From assembly GCF_014649495.1 (NCBI RefSeq), contig NZ_BMTD01000002.1, forward strand, positions 124,001-188,000: 64,000 nt of DNA, in the 5' to 3' direction. How positions within the stretch are numbered: position 1 is the stretch's first letter; each line of letters begins with the position of its first letter. The notes under the pieces are model-generated. The model was not told the origin of the DNA. It ran no database searches and saw only the letters and a program-made list of their open reading frames with translations. Source of the stretch: Streptomyces filipinensis. GTDB taxonomy: Bacteria > Actinomycetota > Actinomycetes > Streptomycetales > Streptomycetaceae. Below, one piece after another: positions 1 through 8,468 of the stretch. The translations under genes and the position numbers were made by a program.

Positions 1-1
1 G

Positions 2-178
2 GTGATCCACGCCTTCCCGGACCTCGAACCCGGCACGGAGGGCTGCCCACGCGCGTGCAGTCACGACGAGCAGGACTGCGCGCTGGACGCGTGGGTCGAG
101 GAGGGCCACGCGGATCCGGCGCGGCTGTTCTCCCTGCGCCGGCTGCTGGCCACCCGGGAGCGCAGGGAAGGCGACTGA
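2..178 (+). CDS. rsgA: Ribosome small-subunit GTPase RsgA, C-terminal end (partial)
   Basis: Only the last 58 codons are in the window; the gene starts upstream. The reading frame ends in the RsgA zinc-binding module: Cys-Pro-Arg-Ala-Cys-Ser-His followed five residues later by another Cys, the C-x-H-x5-C pattern that terminates this family, then a short helical tail. RsgA is a circularly permuted GTPase that acts in late maturation of the 30S ribosomal subunit. The GTPase and OB domains lie outside the window, so the call rests on the zinc module alone. The following SMR gene starts 84 nt downstream on the same strand. Confidence 0.75.
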   Translation: MIHAFPDLEPGTEGCPRACSHDEQDCALDAWVEEGHADPARLFSLRRLLATRERREGD

Positions 179-262
179 CCACCGCGTTGTTTGGCCGGGT
201 GAGCGGCCGGTAAGTGCATAATCGCACCGAGCCGGAGATCCGGATCAACGGGAGGACCGCAC

Positions 263-586
263 ATGGCGTGGCTGCTGGTCATAGTGGCCGGGATTCTGGA
301 GACCGGTTTCGCCGTGTGTCTGAAGCTCTCGCACGGGTTCACCCGGCTCTGGCCGACGGTCGCCTTCGCCTCCTTCGCCCTCGGCAGCTTCGGGCTGCTG
401 ACCCTGTCCCTGAGGAAGCTGGACGTCGGCCCCGCGTACGCGGTGTGGACCGGCATCGGCGCGGCCGGCACCGCGATCTACGGCATGGTGTTCCTGGGCG
501 ACCTCGTCTCCACCCTGAAGATCGTCTCGATCAGCCTGGTCATCATCGGGGTGATCGGCCTGCAGCTGTCGGGCTCGGCGCACTAG
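263..586 (+). CDS. sugE: SMR-family exporter, Gdx/SugE type
   Basis: A 107-aa protein with four hydrophobic helices, the usual SMR length. Glu13 in the first helix is the essential proton/substrate carboxylate of the family. The segment after helix 1 (Lys-Leu-Ser-His-Gly-Phe-Thr-Arg-Leu) and the Ala-Val-Trp-Thr-Gly-Ile-Gly motif of helix 3 match the SugE/Gdx (guanidinium exporter) branch better than EmrE. A GGGAGGA ribosome binding site precedes the ATG. I looked for a guanidine riboswitch in the 84-nt leader and saw none. Function as a guanidinium or small quaternary-amine exporter is inferred from family resemblance. Confidence 0.85.
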   Translation: MAWLLVIVAGILETGFAVCLKLSHGFTRLWPTVAFASFALGSFGLLTLSLRKLDVGPAYAVWTGIGAAGTAIYGMVFLGDLVSTLKIVSISLVIIGVIGLQLSGSAH

Positions 587-618
587 GCCCCCAGCCCTTC
601 GGGCGCTTCCGACGCCCC

Positions 619-2412
619 CTACAGCACCTCCCGGGCCCTCGCGAAGTGGCACGCCGCACCGTCGCCCTCGAACTCCGGCACCTCGTGCGCGCACCGCTTG
701 CGCTCGTCCACCGTCAGATCCGCCTGCAGCGGGCACCGCGCCCGGAACCGGCAGCCGTCGTAGCGGCGGGTCGGACTCGGCGGATCGCCGGGCAGGAGGA
801 TCCGCGTGCGGTGCCGCTCCCGCGTGGGGTCCGGCACGGGTACGGCCGACAACAGCGCCTGGGTGTACGGGTGCCGGGGCCGGGCGAAGACCTCGTCGAC
901 CGGCCCCGCCTCGACCGTGCGACCCAGATAGACGACGCTCACCCGGTCGGCGATGTTCCGCACGACGGCGAGGTCGTGGGAGACGAGGAGATACGCCAGG
1001 CCCAGCTCCTCCTTCAGCCGTCGCAGCAGTTCGAGCACCTCGGCCTGTACGGAGACGTCCAGGGCGGACAGGGGTTCGTCCAGGACCAGCAGTTCGGGTT
1101 CGACGGACAGGGCGCGGGCGATACCGACGCGCTGGCGCTGCCCGCCGGAGAACTCGTGCGGGAAGCGGTCGGCGTGGGCGGGTTCGAGGCCGACCTGGGC
1201 GAGGAGTGCGGGCACCCGGCGCGCGATGACGGCCCGGTCGGCGCCCTGGGCGCGCAGCGGCTCGGCGATGATGTCACCGACGGGCATCCGGGGGTCGAGG
1301 GAGGCCATCGGGTCCTGGAAGACGATCTGGATCCGCCGGCGCAGTGCCCTGGCCTCCGCCCTGCCGAGCGTGCCGAGCCGCTGCCCGAACAGCTCCACCG
1401 ACCCCCCTTCGGGCGCGGTGAGTTCGAGCAGTTCGAAGAGGGTGGTCGACTTGCCGGACCCGGATTCGCCGACCAGCGCGAGGGTCTCGCCGCGCCGGAC
1501 GTCGAGGTCCACGCCGTCGACGGCGTACACGGTGCCGCTGCGGCGGCGCACCACGGTACCGGTGTGGACGGGGAACGTGCGGGTGAGGCCTCGTACCGTC
1601 AACACCGGTTCGCCGGTGGCCGGCCGGGGCCGGCGCGGGGTGTCGATGCGGGGGACGGCGGCGAGGAGCTGACGGGTGTAGGGCGCGCGCGGGCGGTCGA
1701 AGACCTCCGTCGCCGTGCCCTGTTCGACGACCCGGCCCTCCCGCATGACGGCGACCCGGTCGGCCAGCCCGGCGATGACGCCGAGATCGTGGCTGACCAG
1801 CAGGACGGCCGCACCGGTCGCCCGCTGGGCGGCACGCAGCACGTCGAGGATCTGGGCCTGGATCGTGACGTCCAGGGCGGTGGTGGGTTCGTCGGCGAGG
1901 ATCAGGTCGGGTTCGGCCGCCATCGCCATGGCGATCATGGCGCGCTGGCGCATGCCGCCGGAGAACTCGTGCGGGAAGGCCCGTGCGCGCAGGGCGGGCT
2001 CGGGGATGCCGACGAGGTCGAGCAGCTCGACCGCGCGGGAGCGGGCCTGCTCGCGCGGGACGTCCCGGTGGGCGCGGACGGCCTCGGCGATCTGGTCGCC
2101 GATGCGGTACACGGGCGTGAACGCCGACAGCGGGTCCTGGAAGACCATGGCGACCCGGCTGCCCCGGATCCGGGTCAGCTCCCGCTCGCCCGCACCGACG
2201 AGTTCGCTGCCGTCGAGCCGTACGGAACCGCGCACGGCGGCGTTTCCGGGCAGCAGTCCGAGGATGGCGAGGGCGGTGGCGGACTTGCCCGAGCCGGACT
2301 CGCCGACCAGCCCGAGCACCTCGCCGCGCTCCAGGGTGAGGCACACGTCCCGTACGGCCGCACGGCCGTCGAAGTCGACGTCCAGGCCGGTCACTTCGAG
2401 CAGCGGGTTCAC
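619..2412 (-). CDS. Dipeptide/oligopeptide ABC transporter, fused dual ATPase (DppD-DppF type)
   Basis: A 597-aa protein made of two complete ABC ATPase units in tandem. The first has a Walker A GESGSGKS near residues 37-44, signature FSGGMRQR and Walker [13 protein letters not shown]. The second has another GESGSGKS near residue 345, FSGGQRQR and LLVLDEPLSALD. Each is followed by the C-terminal oligopeptide-ATPase extension ending near an Arg-Pro-x-x-Pro-Tyr-Thr motif. The GTG start at 2412 overlaps the stop of the upstream permease gene by 4 nt (GTGA), which argues for translational coupling and against the longer open frame. It energises import by the two permeases encoded immediately upstream. 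Confidence 0.92.
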   Translation of the reverse strand: MNPLLEVTGLDVDFDGRAAVRDVCLTLERGEVLGLVGESGSGKSATALAILGLLPGNAAVRGSVRLDGSELVGAGERELTRIRGSRVAMVFQDPLSAFTPVYRIGDQIAEAVRAHRDVPREQARSRAVELLDLVGIPEPALRARAFPHEFSGGMRQRAMIAMAMAAEPDLILADEPTTALDVTIQAQILDVLRAAQRATGAAVLLVSHDLGVIAGLADRVAVMREGRVVEQGTATEVFDRPRAPYTRQLLAAVPRIDTPRRPRPATGEPVLTVRGLTRTFPVHTGTVVRRRSGTVYAVDGVDLDVRRGETLALVGESGSGKSTTLFELLELTAPEGGSVELFGQRLGTLGRAEARALRRRIQIVFQDPMASLDPRMPVGDIIAEPLRAQGADRAVIARRVPALLAQVGLEPAHADRFPHEFSGGQRQRVGIARALSVEPELLVLDEPLSALDVSVQAEVLELLRRLKEELGLAYLLVSHDLAVVRNIADRVSVVYLGRTVEAGPVDEVFARPRHPYTQALLSAVPVPDPTRERHRTRILLPGDPPSPTRRYDGCRFRARCPLQADLTVDERKRCAHEVPEFEGDGAACHFARAREVL

Positions 2413-3302
2413 CGGGCCGCCCCCTTCGCGGTCGGGTCCAGGGCGTCCCGCAGTCCGTCGCCGACCAGGTTGACGGCGAGCACGAACACGACGAGCAGTC
2501 CCGCGGCGAAGAAGAACATCCACGGGTAGGTGACGGCGGCGCCGGTGCCCGAGGCGATCAGCGTGCCCAGGGACACATCGGGCGGCTGCACGCCGAAGCC
2601 GAAGTAGGACAGCGCGGTCTCGCTCATCACCGCACCGCCGACCTGGATCGTCGCGTCGATGATCAGGAAGGAGGCCACGTTCGGCAGCACATGCCGCCAG
2701 ATGATCCGGAAGGGCCCGACGCCCATGTAGCGGGCGGCGCGCACGAATTCACGCTCTTTCAGGGACAGGGTCATGGAGCGTACGACCCGAGCGGTGATCA
2801 TCCAGGCGAACACGGTGAGCAGCCCGACGAACGCGATCCAGCCGGCGGAGCGCAGCCGGGGCGAGACGATCGCGATGACCAGGAACGACGGGAAGACCAG
2901 GAGAAGGTCGACGAAGAACATCGCCAGCCGGTCGGTCCAGCCGCCGAAGTATCCGGCGCAGGCGCCCACCAGCGAGGCGAGCCCGGTGGCCAGCACGGCC
3001 ACCAGCAGCCCGATGACCAGCGACTTCTGCAGTCCGCGCACGGTCTGGGCGAAGACGTCCTGCCCGATCCGGTTGGTGCCCCACCAGTGCTCGGCGCTCG
3101 GTGCGGAGCGCAGCGCGCCGTAGTCGACGTGGCTGTAGGACCAGGGAGTGAGATACGGCCCGGCGAACGCGAGCACGAAGAGCAGGACCAGGACGACGGC
3201 TCCGGCGAGCGCGGACCTGTTGCGCGCGAACCGGCGCAGGACGAGCGTGGAGCGGCCGCTCGGCGCGGCGACGGTCTCGGGGGTGCGGGTGTCCGTGGTC
3301 AT
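2409..3302 (-). CDS. ABC transporter permease, DppC type
   Basis: A 297-aa membrane protein with an N-terminal helix after a short Arg-rich cytoplasmic stretch, then the BPD_transp_1 domain. The EAA loop that contacts the ATPase is visible as REFVRAARYMGVGPFRI before HVLPN. A much longer open frame runs upstream but covers the next gene antisense to its true frame, so the ATG at 3302 is the start; it overlaps the stop of the preceding permease by 4 nt (ATGA). It forms the transmembrane channel together with the DppB-like subunit, and its own stop overlaps the ATPase start, giving a tight B-C-DF operon. Confidence 0.9.
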   Translation of the reverse strand: MTTDTRTPETVAAPSGRSTLVLRRFARNRSALAGAVVLVLLFVLAFAGPYLTPWSYSHVDYGALRSAPSAEHWWGTNRIGQDVFAQTVRGLQKSLVIGLLVAVLATGLASLVGACAGYFGGWTDRLAMFFVDLLLVFPSFLVIAIVSPRLRSAGWIAFVGLLTVFAWMITARVVRSMTLSLKEREFVRAARYMGVGPFRIIWRHVLPNVASFLIIDATIQVGGAVMSETALSYFGFGVQPPDVSLGTLIASGTGAAVTYPWMFFFAAGLLVVFVLAVNLVGDGLRDALDPTAKGAAR

Positions 3303-4291
3303 GAGGCCGCCCGTCGGATGCGCGGGTCGAGGGCGGCGTGCAGCAGGTCGGCGAGGAAGCCGGAGAGCAGCACGGTGACGGCGGCGAAGACGTTCACGGC
3401 GACGACGGAGTTCACGTCGTTCTTGCCGATGGAGTTCACGAACCACTCGCCCATGCCGTGCCAGCCGAAGATCGTCTCGGTGAAGGTGGCGCCGGTGAAC
3501 AGGGCGAGGAAGCCGTAGGAGAAGTACGTCGACATGGGGATGAGGGCGGTGCGCAGCCCGTGCCGCAGCAGGACGGCCCGGCGGCCGAGTCCCTTGGCGC
3601 GGGCGGTGCGCAGATAGTCGGAGCCGAGGACGTCGAGCATGGTGCTGCGCTGGTAGCGGCTGTAGCTCGCCACGCTGAACAGGGCGACGGAGAGGGTGGG
3701 CAGCAGCAGGTGCACGGACCGGTCCTTCAGGGCCGTCCACAAGCCGCCGTCGGCCCCCGGGCTCCGCTCGCCGGTGAACTGGATCAGATCGGTGCCCGTG
3801 GCCTGGTTGAACCAGATCGCGCCGGTCTTCAGCAGAACGGCGAGCAGGAACACCGGTGTCGACAGCAGCGCGAAGGAGGCGAGGGTGACCGCGCGGTCGC
3901 TGGGACGGTACTGCCGTACGGCCGTCCAGGCGCCGAGGAGGACGCCGGCCACCGTACCGAGGACGGTGCCCGCGAGCAGCAGCCGCAGACTGACCCCGAT
4001 CCGGCGGCCGAACTCGGCGTCGACCGGGGTGCCGTCGATGGTCTCGCCGAGGTCGCCGTGCAGGAAGGCGCGGTCGGCCCAGTGCAGGAAGCGGTCCCGC
4101 AGCGGCTGGTGGTCGTTGACGCCGAGCGCGGTGAGGTGGTGGTCGACGGCGCTCGGTGACAGCGGAGGCTGCCTGCCCTCGTAGTAGGCGCGGGGATCGA
4201 GCGCGAGCGAGGCCAGCAGATACGACAGGCAGACGGCGGCCAGCAGCAGGACGGCGTGGTAGCCGAGGCGTTTGACCAGGTAGAAGGGCAC
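3299..4291 (-). CDS. ABC transporter permease, DppB type
   Basis: A protein of about 330 aa with an N-terminal transmembrane helix, a large extracytoplasmic loop (about residues 35-90) typical of DppB/OppB, and a C-terminal permease core with the EAA-like RTARAKGLGRRAVLLRHGL segment. The start is uncertain. The open frame reaches an ATG at 4327 without a ribosome binding site, while the GTG at 4291 begins at the usual conserved position but its nearest AGAGG lies 17 nt upstream. The gene heads the minus-strand operon and is divergent from the binding-protein gene at 4449, so promoters for both must lie in 4292-4448. Confidence 0.88.
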   Translation of the reverse strand: MPFYLVKRLGYHAVLLLAAVCLSYLLASLALDPRAYYEGRQPPLSPSAVDHHLTALGVNDHQPLRDRFLHWADRAFLHGDLGETIDGTPVDAEFGRRIGVSLRLLLAGTVLGTVAGVLLGAWTAVRQYRPSDRAVTLASFALLSTPVFLLAVLLKTGAIWFNQATGTDLIQFTGERSPGADGGLWTALKDRSVHLLLPTLSVALFSVASYSRYQRSTMLDVLGSDYLRTARAKGLGRRAVLLRHGLRTALIPMSTYFSYGFLALFTGATFTETIFGWHGMGEWFVNSIGKNDVNSVVAVNVFAAVTVLLSGFLADLLHAALDPRIRRAAS

Positions 4292-4448
4292 ACACGAAAT
4301 GGTCCAGTCCTCTTGTTGCAGCATCATGAAGAGAACATGTCAGTAACTCGGGAGCCCTCCCCCGGCCTGCCCGCGGCGTTCTAGGTTCGGCGCATCCGGC
4401 CGTCCTCACCGGCCCGCTCCCGACCTCGACTCCGCGAAGGACACCGAC

Positions 4449-6137
4449 ATGCGTCCAACCCCCGCCGCAGCATGGATCGCCGCCACCGCCGCCACGGCGC
4501 TCCTGGTGACCGGCTGCGGCTCCTCGGGCCAGGACAGCGCGCCGAAGAAGGCGGCGCCCGCGGTCGACGGCCAGGACATCAACGCGCACCCGCTCGCCGA
4601 CATCCGGCAGGGCGGCACGCTGAAGACGGCGATCACCCAGTGGATCACCCAGTACAACGTCAACACGGTCGACGGTGCCCAGGGTGACGCGCAGGACATC
4701 GCCCGGACCGTGCTGCCCGACCTGTTCGACTCGGACGCCAGGGGCGCGCACCACATCAACCCGGACTTCCTGGTCTCGGCGAAGGTGACCTCCAGCAGCC
4801 CGCAGACCGTCGAGTACACCCTCAACCCGAAGGCCACGTGGTCCGACGGCAAGCCGCTGAGCTGGCACGACTTCCGCACCCAGTGGCGGGCGCTGAACGG
4901 CGCGGACAAGGCGTACGAGGCCGCCGACACCTCCGGCTACGACCAGATCGCCGAGGTCGGGCAGGGCGCCGGCGCCCACACGGTCAAGGTGACCTTCAAG
5001 GCGCCGTACGCGGACTGGCAGCGGCTGTTCGACCCGCTGTACCCGGCGGCGCACTACGGCACCCCCGCCGCGTTCAACAAGGGCTGGTCCGAGAAGGTGC
5101 CGGTCAGCGCGAACGCCTTCAGGGTCGGCCGGTACGACAGGACGGCCCAGACGATCACGCTCGTACCCGACTCCCGGTGGTGGGGCCGGAAGCCGAAACT
5201 GGACTCGATCACCTATCGCGTCCTGGACTTCACCGCGCGCACGGACGCCTACCTCAACAGGGAGATCGACTACGCCACCGCGCTGCTGCCGGAGGACTAC
5301 AAGCGACTGGCGAAGACCCCGGGCACGGACATCCGGCGGGGCGCGCGCTGGGACGAGGTGCACATCTCGCTCAACGGCGGCCGCGGGCCGCTGAAGGACC
5401 CGCGGGTACGGCAGGCGATCCAGCACGCCGTCGACCGCAAGGGCATCGACGAGGCCTTCGCCAAGGACCTCTCCTTCGAGCTGAAGCCGCTCGACAACCA
5501 CTTCTTCATGCCCAACCAGAAGGGCTACAAGGACACCACCGGCGGGTACGCCGACCACGACCTCGAAGCGGCGAGGAAGCTGCTCGACGCGGCAGGCTGG
5601 AAGGGCGACGGCACGGACGCCCCGCGCACCAGGGGCGGCAGCCGGCTCAGCCTCGACTACGTCCTCAGCGCCGGCAGCACCAGCGCCCAGGTCGACCAGG
5701 CCGAGCTGGTGCAGCAGCAGCTGGCACAGGTCGGGATCAAGGTCGAGCTCAAGAAGGTGCCGGCCAACGACTACTTCAACCAGTTCGTCAACAAGGGCAA
5801 CTTCGACCTGACGAGCTTCCGCAACGTCGACGCCGTCTACACCAGCACGCTCACACCGGGCTTCGTCCGGCCCAGGAACGGCAACCTCTTCCAGAACTTC
5901 GGCTCGGTCGGCTCCCCGAAGGTCGACGCGCTGCTGAGGAAGGCGGGCGAGGCCACCGACCAGGCGACGGCGGCCGGACTCTACAACCAGGCCGACGCCG
6001 AGCTCTGGCGCCTCGGCCACTCCATCGAGCTCTACCAGCGCCCGGAGATCCTCGCCGTCCGCTCCGGCCTCGCGAACTACGGCGCGGAGGGCCTGGCGGA
6101 CATCGACTACACGAAGGTGGGGTGGCTGAAGAAGTAG
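4449..6137 (+). CDS. ABC transporter substrate-binding lipoprotein, family 5 (peptide type)
   Basis: A 562-aa exported lipoprotein. The signal peptide ends in a lipobox, Leu-Val-Thr-Gly-Cys, with lipidation expected at Cys23. The mature part has the SBP_bac_5 pattern: a Leu-Asn-Pro-Lys-Ala-x-Trp-Ser-Asp-Gly-Lys motif in the first lobe and a C-terminal Glu-Leu-Tyr-Gln-Arg segment. Family 5 proteins bind di- or oligopeptides or similar solutes and deliver them to DppBC-type permeases. Its divergent position next to the permease-ATPase operon makes it the cognate receptor. The actual ligand cannot be read from the sequence. Confidence 0.9.
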   Translation: MRPTPAAAWIAATAATALLVTGCGSSGQDSAPKKAAPAVDGQDINAHPLADIRQGGTLKTAITQWITQYNVNTVDGAQGDAQDIARTVLPDLFDSDARGAHHINPDFLVSAKVTSSSPQTVEYTLNPKATWSDGKPLSWHDFRTQWRALNGADKAYEAADTSGYDQIAEVGQGAGAHTVKVTFKAPYADWQRLFDPLYPAAHYGTPAAFNKGWSEKVPVSANAFRVGRYDRTAQTITLVPDSRWWGRKPKLDSITYRVLDFTARTDAYLNREIDYATALLPEDYKRLAKTPGTDIRRGARWDEVHISLNGGRGPLKDPRVRQAIQHAVDRKGIDEAFAKDLSFELKPLDNHFFMPNQKGYKDTTGGYADHDLEAARKLLDAAGWKGDGTDAPRTRGGSRLSLDYVLSAGSTSAQVDQAELVQQQLAQVGIKVELKKVPANDYFNQFVNKGNFDLTSFRNVDAVYTSTLTPGFVRPRNGNLFQNFGSVGSPKVDALLRKAGEATDQATAAGLYNQADAELWRLGHSIELYQRPEILAVRSGLANYGAEGLADIDYTKVGWLKK

Positions 6138-6147
6138 GGCGGGGTGC

Positions 6148-6195
6148 GGGCGCCGGGGGGGCAGCGATCGCACGACGGGGCGGCCCGGCGCGCCC
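6148..6195. terminator. Possible bidirectional terminator
   Basis: An imperfect GC-rich inverted repeat (GGGCGCCGGG against CCCGGCGCGCCC) lies in the short gap between the convergent binding-protein gene and the TetR gene. There is a two-base bulge in the stem and no U-tract, as is common for Streptomyces terminators. Confidence 0.35.
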
Positions 6196-6203
6196 CCGCT
6201 CGC

Positions 6204-6809
6204 TCACACCGCCGGGTGCGGGGCGACCGCTCGGACCAGCTCGGCCAGGCCGTTCTCGCCCGGTGGCGCGGCGACGCAGGACAGGGCGAGGCGCACGACG
6301 AGTTCGCAGGGGCGGAGCAGCCCGGCGGTGTCGGCGGGGGTGGCGGCGGGCCCCGCCAGAGCGCTGACCGCGCGGTCCCGCACGATGCGGACGAAGTCAC
6401 GGGGCGTCGGCAGCGGCCCGTCCGCGCGGCGCTGCGCCGGCACCGAGGAGGTGGACGGCACGGCGGCGAGCGGAGGGGCGGGCAGCCGCTCGCTCCAGCA
6501 GCCGGTGAGCATGGCCCGTACCAGGGCGTTCTCCCGCGCGGCGGCGCTCGTCCACTCGACCACCGCGATGAGCCGCTCGCCCGGCTCCCCCGGGCCGGCG
6601 AGGGCCCGCTCCACCCCGGCCAGATAGCCGTCGGCCTCCCGCCGTACCAGGGCGCGGGCCAGCCCGTCCTTGCTGCCGAACTCGTTGTAGAGGGTCTGCC
6701 GGGACACTCCGGCCGCCGCGGCCACCTCGACCATCCGGACCATGGACCACGGCCGGCGCGCGAGGGCCGTACAGGCGGCGTCCAGTAGGGACTCCCGGGC
6801 AGCAGGCAT
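6204..6809 (-). CDS. TetR-family transcriptional regulator
   Basis: A 201-aa protein whose N-terminal TetR DNA-binding domain is clear: residues 27-50 contain the helix-turn-helix and the Tyr-Asn-Glu-Phe-Gly-Ser-Lys-Asp-Gly-Leu signature. The rest is an alpha-helical ligand/dimerisation domain with no recognisable subfamily. The ATG at 6809 has a GGGAGG ribosome binding site, so the 65 extra upstream codons of open frame are not used. The gene is divergent from the hisN-like gene. The regulated gene is not obvious; autoregulation is the safest guess because a TTGAC/GTCAA inverted repeat sits just upstream. Confidence 0.88.
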   Translation of the reverse strand: MPAARESLLDAACTALARRPWSMVRMVEVAAAAGVSRQTLYNEFGSKDGLARALVRREADGYLAGVERALAGPGEPGERLIAVVEWTSAAARENALVRAMLTGCWSERLPAPPLAAVPSTSSVPAQRRADGPLPTPRDFVRIVRDRAVSALAGPAATPADTAGLLRPCELVVRLALSCVAAPPGENGLAELVRAVAPHPAV

Positions 6810-6843
6810 CGTCGCCTCCCTGGCACGGAGCGGCTCTGCGCCC

Positions 6844-6872
6844 AGGTTTGACGCGCTTGTATGCACTGTCAA
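6844..6872 (-). promoter_or_regulatory. Putative promoter and operator of the tetR gene
   Basis: Read on the minus strand there is a TTGACA -35-like hexamer at 6872-6867 followed after 17 nt by a weak -10-like AAACCT. The same stretch has TTGAC at 6848-6852 and GTCAA at 6868-6872 as an inverted repeat with a 15-nt spacer, a plausible TetR dimer site. Only the spacing and symmetry support this. Confidence 0.3.
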
Positions 6873-7002
6873 GGGTTCACGGGGGTTCGTTCGCGGCCGG
6901 TCCGGACACGGCACCGCCGGGCACCCGGCCGCGGCACCAGCCACCCCGACACCTCCCGGCCCTGCTGGCCCCCTACCGGCTGCGGCAGATACCGTGCCTT
7001 GC

Positions 7003-7803
7003 ATGCCGGACTACCTCGACGACCTGCGCCTCGCCCACGTCCTCGCGGACGCCGCCGACGCCGCCACCATGGACCGCTTCAAGGCCCTCGACCTCAAGGT
7101 GGAGACGAAGCCGGACATGACCCCGGTGAGCGAGGCGGACAAGGCGGCGGAAGAACTCATCCGCGGCCAGCTCCAGCGCGCCCGCCCGCGGGACGCGATC
7201 CTCGGCGAGGAGTACGGCATCGAGGGCACCGGCCCCCGCCGCTGGGTGATCGACCCGATCGACGGCACCAAGAACTACGTCCGCGGCGTCCCCGTCTGGG
7301 CGACGCTCATCTCCCTGATGGAGGCAGGCGAGGAGGGCTACCAGCCGGTCGTGGGCGTCGTCTCCGCCCCCGCGCTGAACCGCCGCTGGTGGGCCGCGAA
7401 GGGCCATGGCGCCTTCACCGGCCGCAGCCTGACCTCCGCCAGCCGCATCCACGTCTCCCGGGTCGGCACGCTCGCGGACGCGTCCTTCGCCTACTCCTCC
7501 CTCTCCGGCTGGGAGGAGCGGGGCCACCTGGAGGGCTTCCTGGACCTGACCCGGGAGGTGTGGCGCACGCGCGCGTACGGCGACTTCTGGCCCTACATGA
7601 TGGTCGCCGAGGGGTCCGTGGACATCTGCGCGGAGCCCGAGCTGTCGCTGTGGGACATGGCCGCCAACGCGATCATCGTCACCGAGGCGGGCGGCTCCTT
7701 CTCCGGCCTCGACGGCCGCCCGGGCCCGCACAGCGGGAACGCGGCCGCGTCCAACGGGCTGCTGCACCACGAGTTGCTGGGGTATCTCAACCGGCGCCAG
7801 TGA
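7003..7803 (+). CDS. hisN: Inositol-monophosphatase-family phosphatase, probable histidinol-phosphatase HisN
   Basis: A 266-aa protein with the metal-binding signatures of the IMPase superfamily: Gly-Glu-Glu-Tyr near residues 68-71, Asp-Pro-Ile-Asp-Gly-Thr at 84-89, and a C-terminal Trp-Asp-Met-Ala-Ala block that carries the last metal ligand. The Lys-Asn-Tyr-Val-Arg-Gly continuation after DGT and the actinobacterial context match the HisN branch, which removes phosphate from L-histidinol phosphate in histidine biosynthesis. Activity on other sugar or inositol phosphates cannot be excluded. A longer open frame upstream has no support; the ATG at 7003 fits the family N terminus. Confidence 0.82.
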   Translation: MPDYLDDLRLAHVLADAADAATMDRFKALDLKVETKPDMTPVSEADKAAEELIRGQLQRARPRDAILGEEYGIEGTGPRRWVIDPIDGTKNYVRGVPVWATLISLMEAGEEGYQPVVGVVSAPALNRRWWAAKGHGAFTGRSLTSASRIHVSRVGTLADASFAYSSLSGWEERGHLEGFLDLTREVWRTRAYGDFWPYMMVAEGSVDICAEPELSLWDMAANAIIVTEAGGSFSGLDGRPGPHSGNAAASNGLLHHELLGYLNRRQ

Positions 7804-7906
7804 GACCCAGGAGGAACCCGCACACGCCCCCAACTGGCGTCGCGCGCCCTCTTGTTGACCCGTCCTTTACCTGGCACTCTGAAGCCACCCCCACTTGTGA
7901 ATTTGT

Positions 7907-7932
7907 GAATCCCTACACAACCGCAGGGATTC
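7907..7932 (+). promoter_or_regulatory. 8-bp inverted repeat in the leader of the CBS-domain gene
   Basis: GAATCCCT and AGGGATTC flank a 10-nt spacer. The right arm ends two bases before the GGAGG ribosome binding site (7936-7940) of the next gene, so it could be an operator or an RNA hairpin affecting translation. A short direct repeat TTGTGAAT lies just upstream. Confidence 0.35.
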
Positions 7933-7951
7933 CTAGGAGGTGGCCCCTTCC

Positions 7952-8347
7952 ATGCTCGTCCGAGACGCCATGAGCACGGTGATCCTCACCGTCGGCCCCG
8001 CCCACACGCTCCGCCAGGCAGCCGCCCTGATGTCCGCCCGCCGCGTCGGCGCCGCCGTCGTCCTCGACCCGGACGCCGGCGGCATCGGCATCCTCACCGA
8101 ACGCGACATCCTCAACTCCGTCGGCCTCGGCCAGAACCCGGACACGGAACGCGCCCACGCCCACACCACCACCGACGTCGTCTTCGCCGCCCCGACCTGG
8201 ACCCTGGAGCAGGCCGCCCGCACCATGGCGCACGGCGGCTTCCGGCACCTGGTCGTCCTCGACCGCGGCGAGGTCGCCGGCATCGTCTCGGTCCGCGACA
8301 TCATCCGCTGCTGGGCCCCGGCCCGCGAACCCGCGGCGGCGCTCTGA
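7952..8347 (+). CDS. CBS-domain pair protein
   Basis: A 131-aa protein made almost entirely of two CBS motifs (about residues 1-57 and 68-125), each ending with the typical Gly-Ile-Leu-Thr-Glu-Arg-Asp-Ile or Gly-Ile-Val-Ser-Val-Arg-Asp-Ile strand-helix. Such stand-alone Bateman modules bind adenine nucleotides and regulate partner enzymes; no partner is fused or adjacent, so its role is unknown. The ATG at 7952 is preferred because an AGGAGG ribosome binding site ends 11 nt before it; the in-frame GTG at 7940 overlaps that site. Confidence 0.88.
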   Translation: MLVRDAMSTVILTVGPAHTLRQAAALMSARRVGAAVVLDPDAGGIGILTERDILNSVGLGQNPDTERAHAHTTTDVVFAAPTWTLEQAARTMAHGGFRHLVVLDRGEVAGIVSVRDIIRCWAPAREPAAAL

Positions 8348-8406
8348 GCACGTTCCGCACACGTACGCACAGCAGCACGCGCCGAGCGCGCTGCGAGCAC
8401 GCGGAA

Positions 8407-8441
8407 CGGGCCGGACCCCGAGCACCGTGGGATCCGGCCCG
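8407..8441. terminator. Convergent terminator between CBS gene and katA
   Basis: A 9-bp perfect GC stem (CGGGCCGGA/TCCGGCCCG) with a 17-nt loop sits between the stops of the two convergent genes. Confidence 0.6.
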
Positions 8442-8468
8442 CCCAGCAGCACGGGACGTGCCGCCGGC

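Noticed and set aside
179..262. Guanidine riboswitch upstream of the SMR gene
   Set aside because: The leader is only 84 nt and I could not find the paired ACGR loops or the longer guanidine-I architecture.
214..2529. 771-codon plus-strand open frame across the first ABC ATPase gene
   Set aside because: It runs antisense to two clear ABC ATPase domains, has no recognisable domain and is Arg/Gly/Asp-rich, the usual shadow of a GC-rich gene.
2409..6173. 1254-codon minus-strand frame ending in the DppC permease
   Set aside because: Only its last 297 codons form the permease; the rest is antisense to the binding-protein gene and out of frame with the DppB gene.
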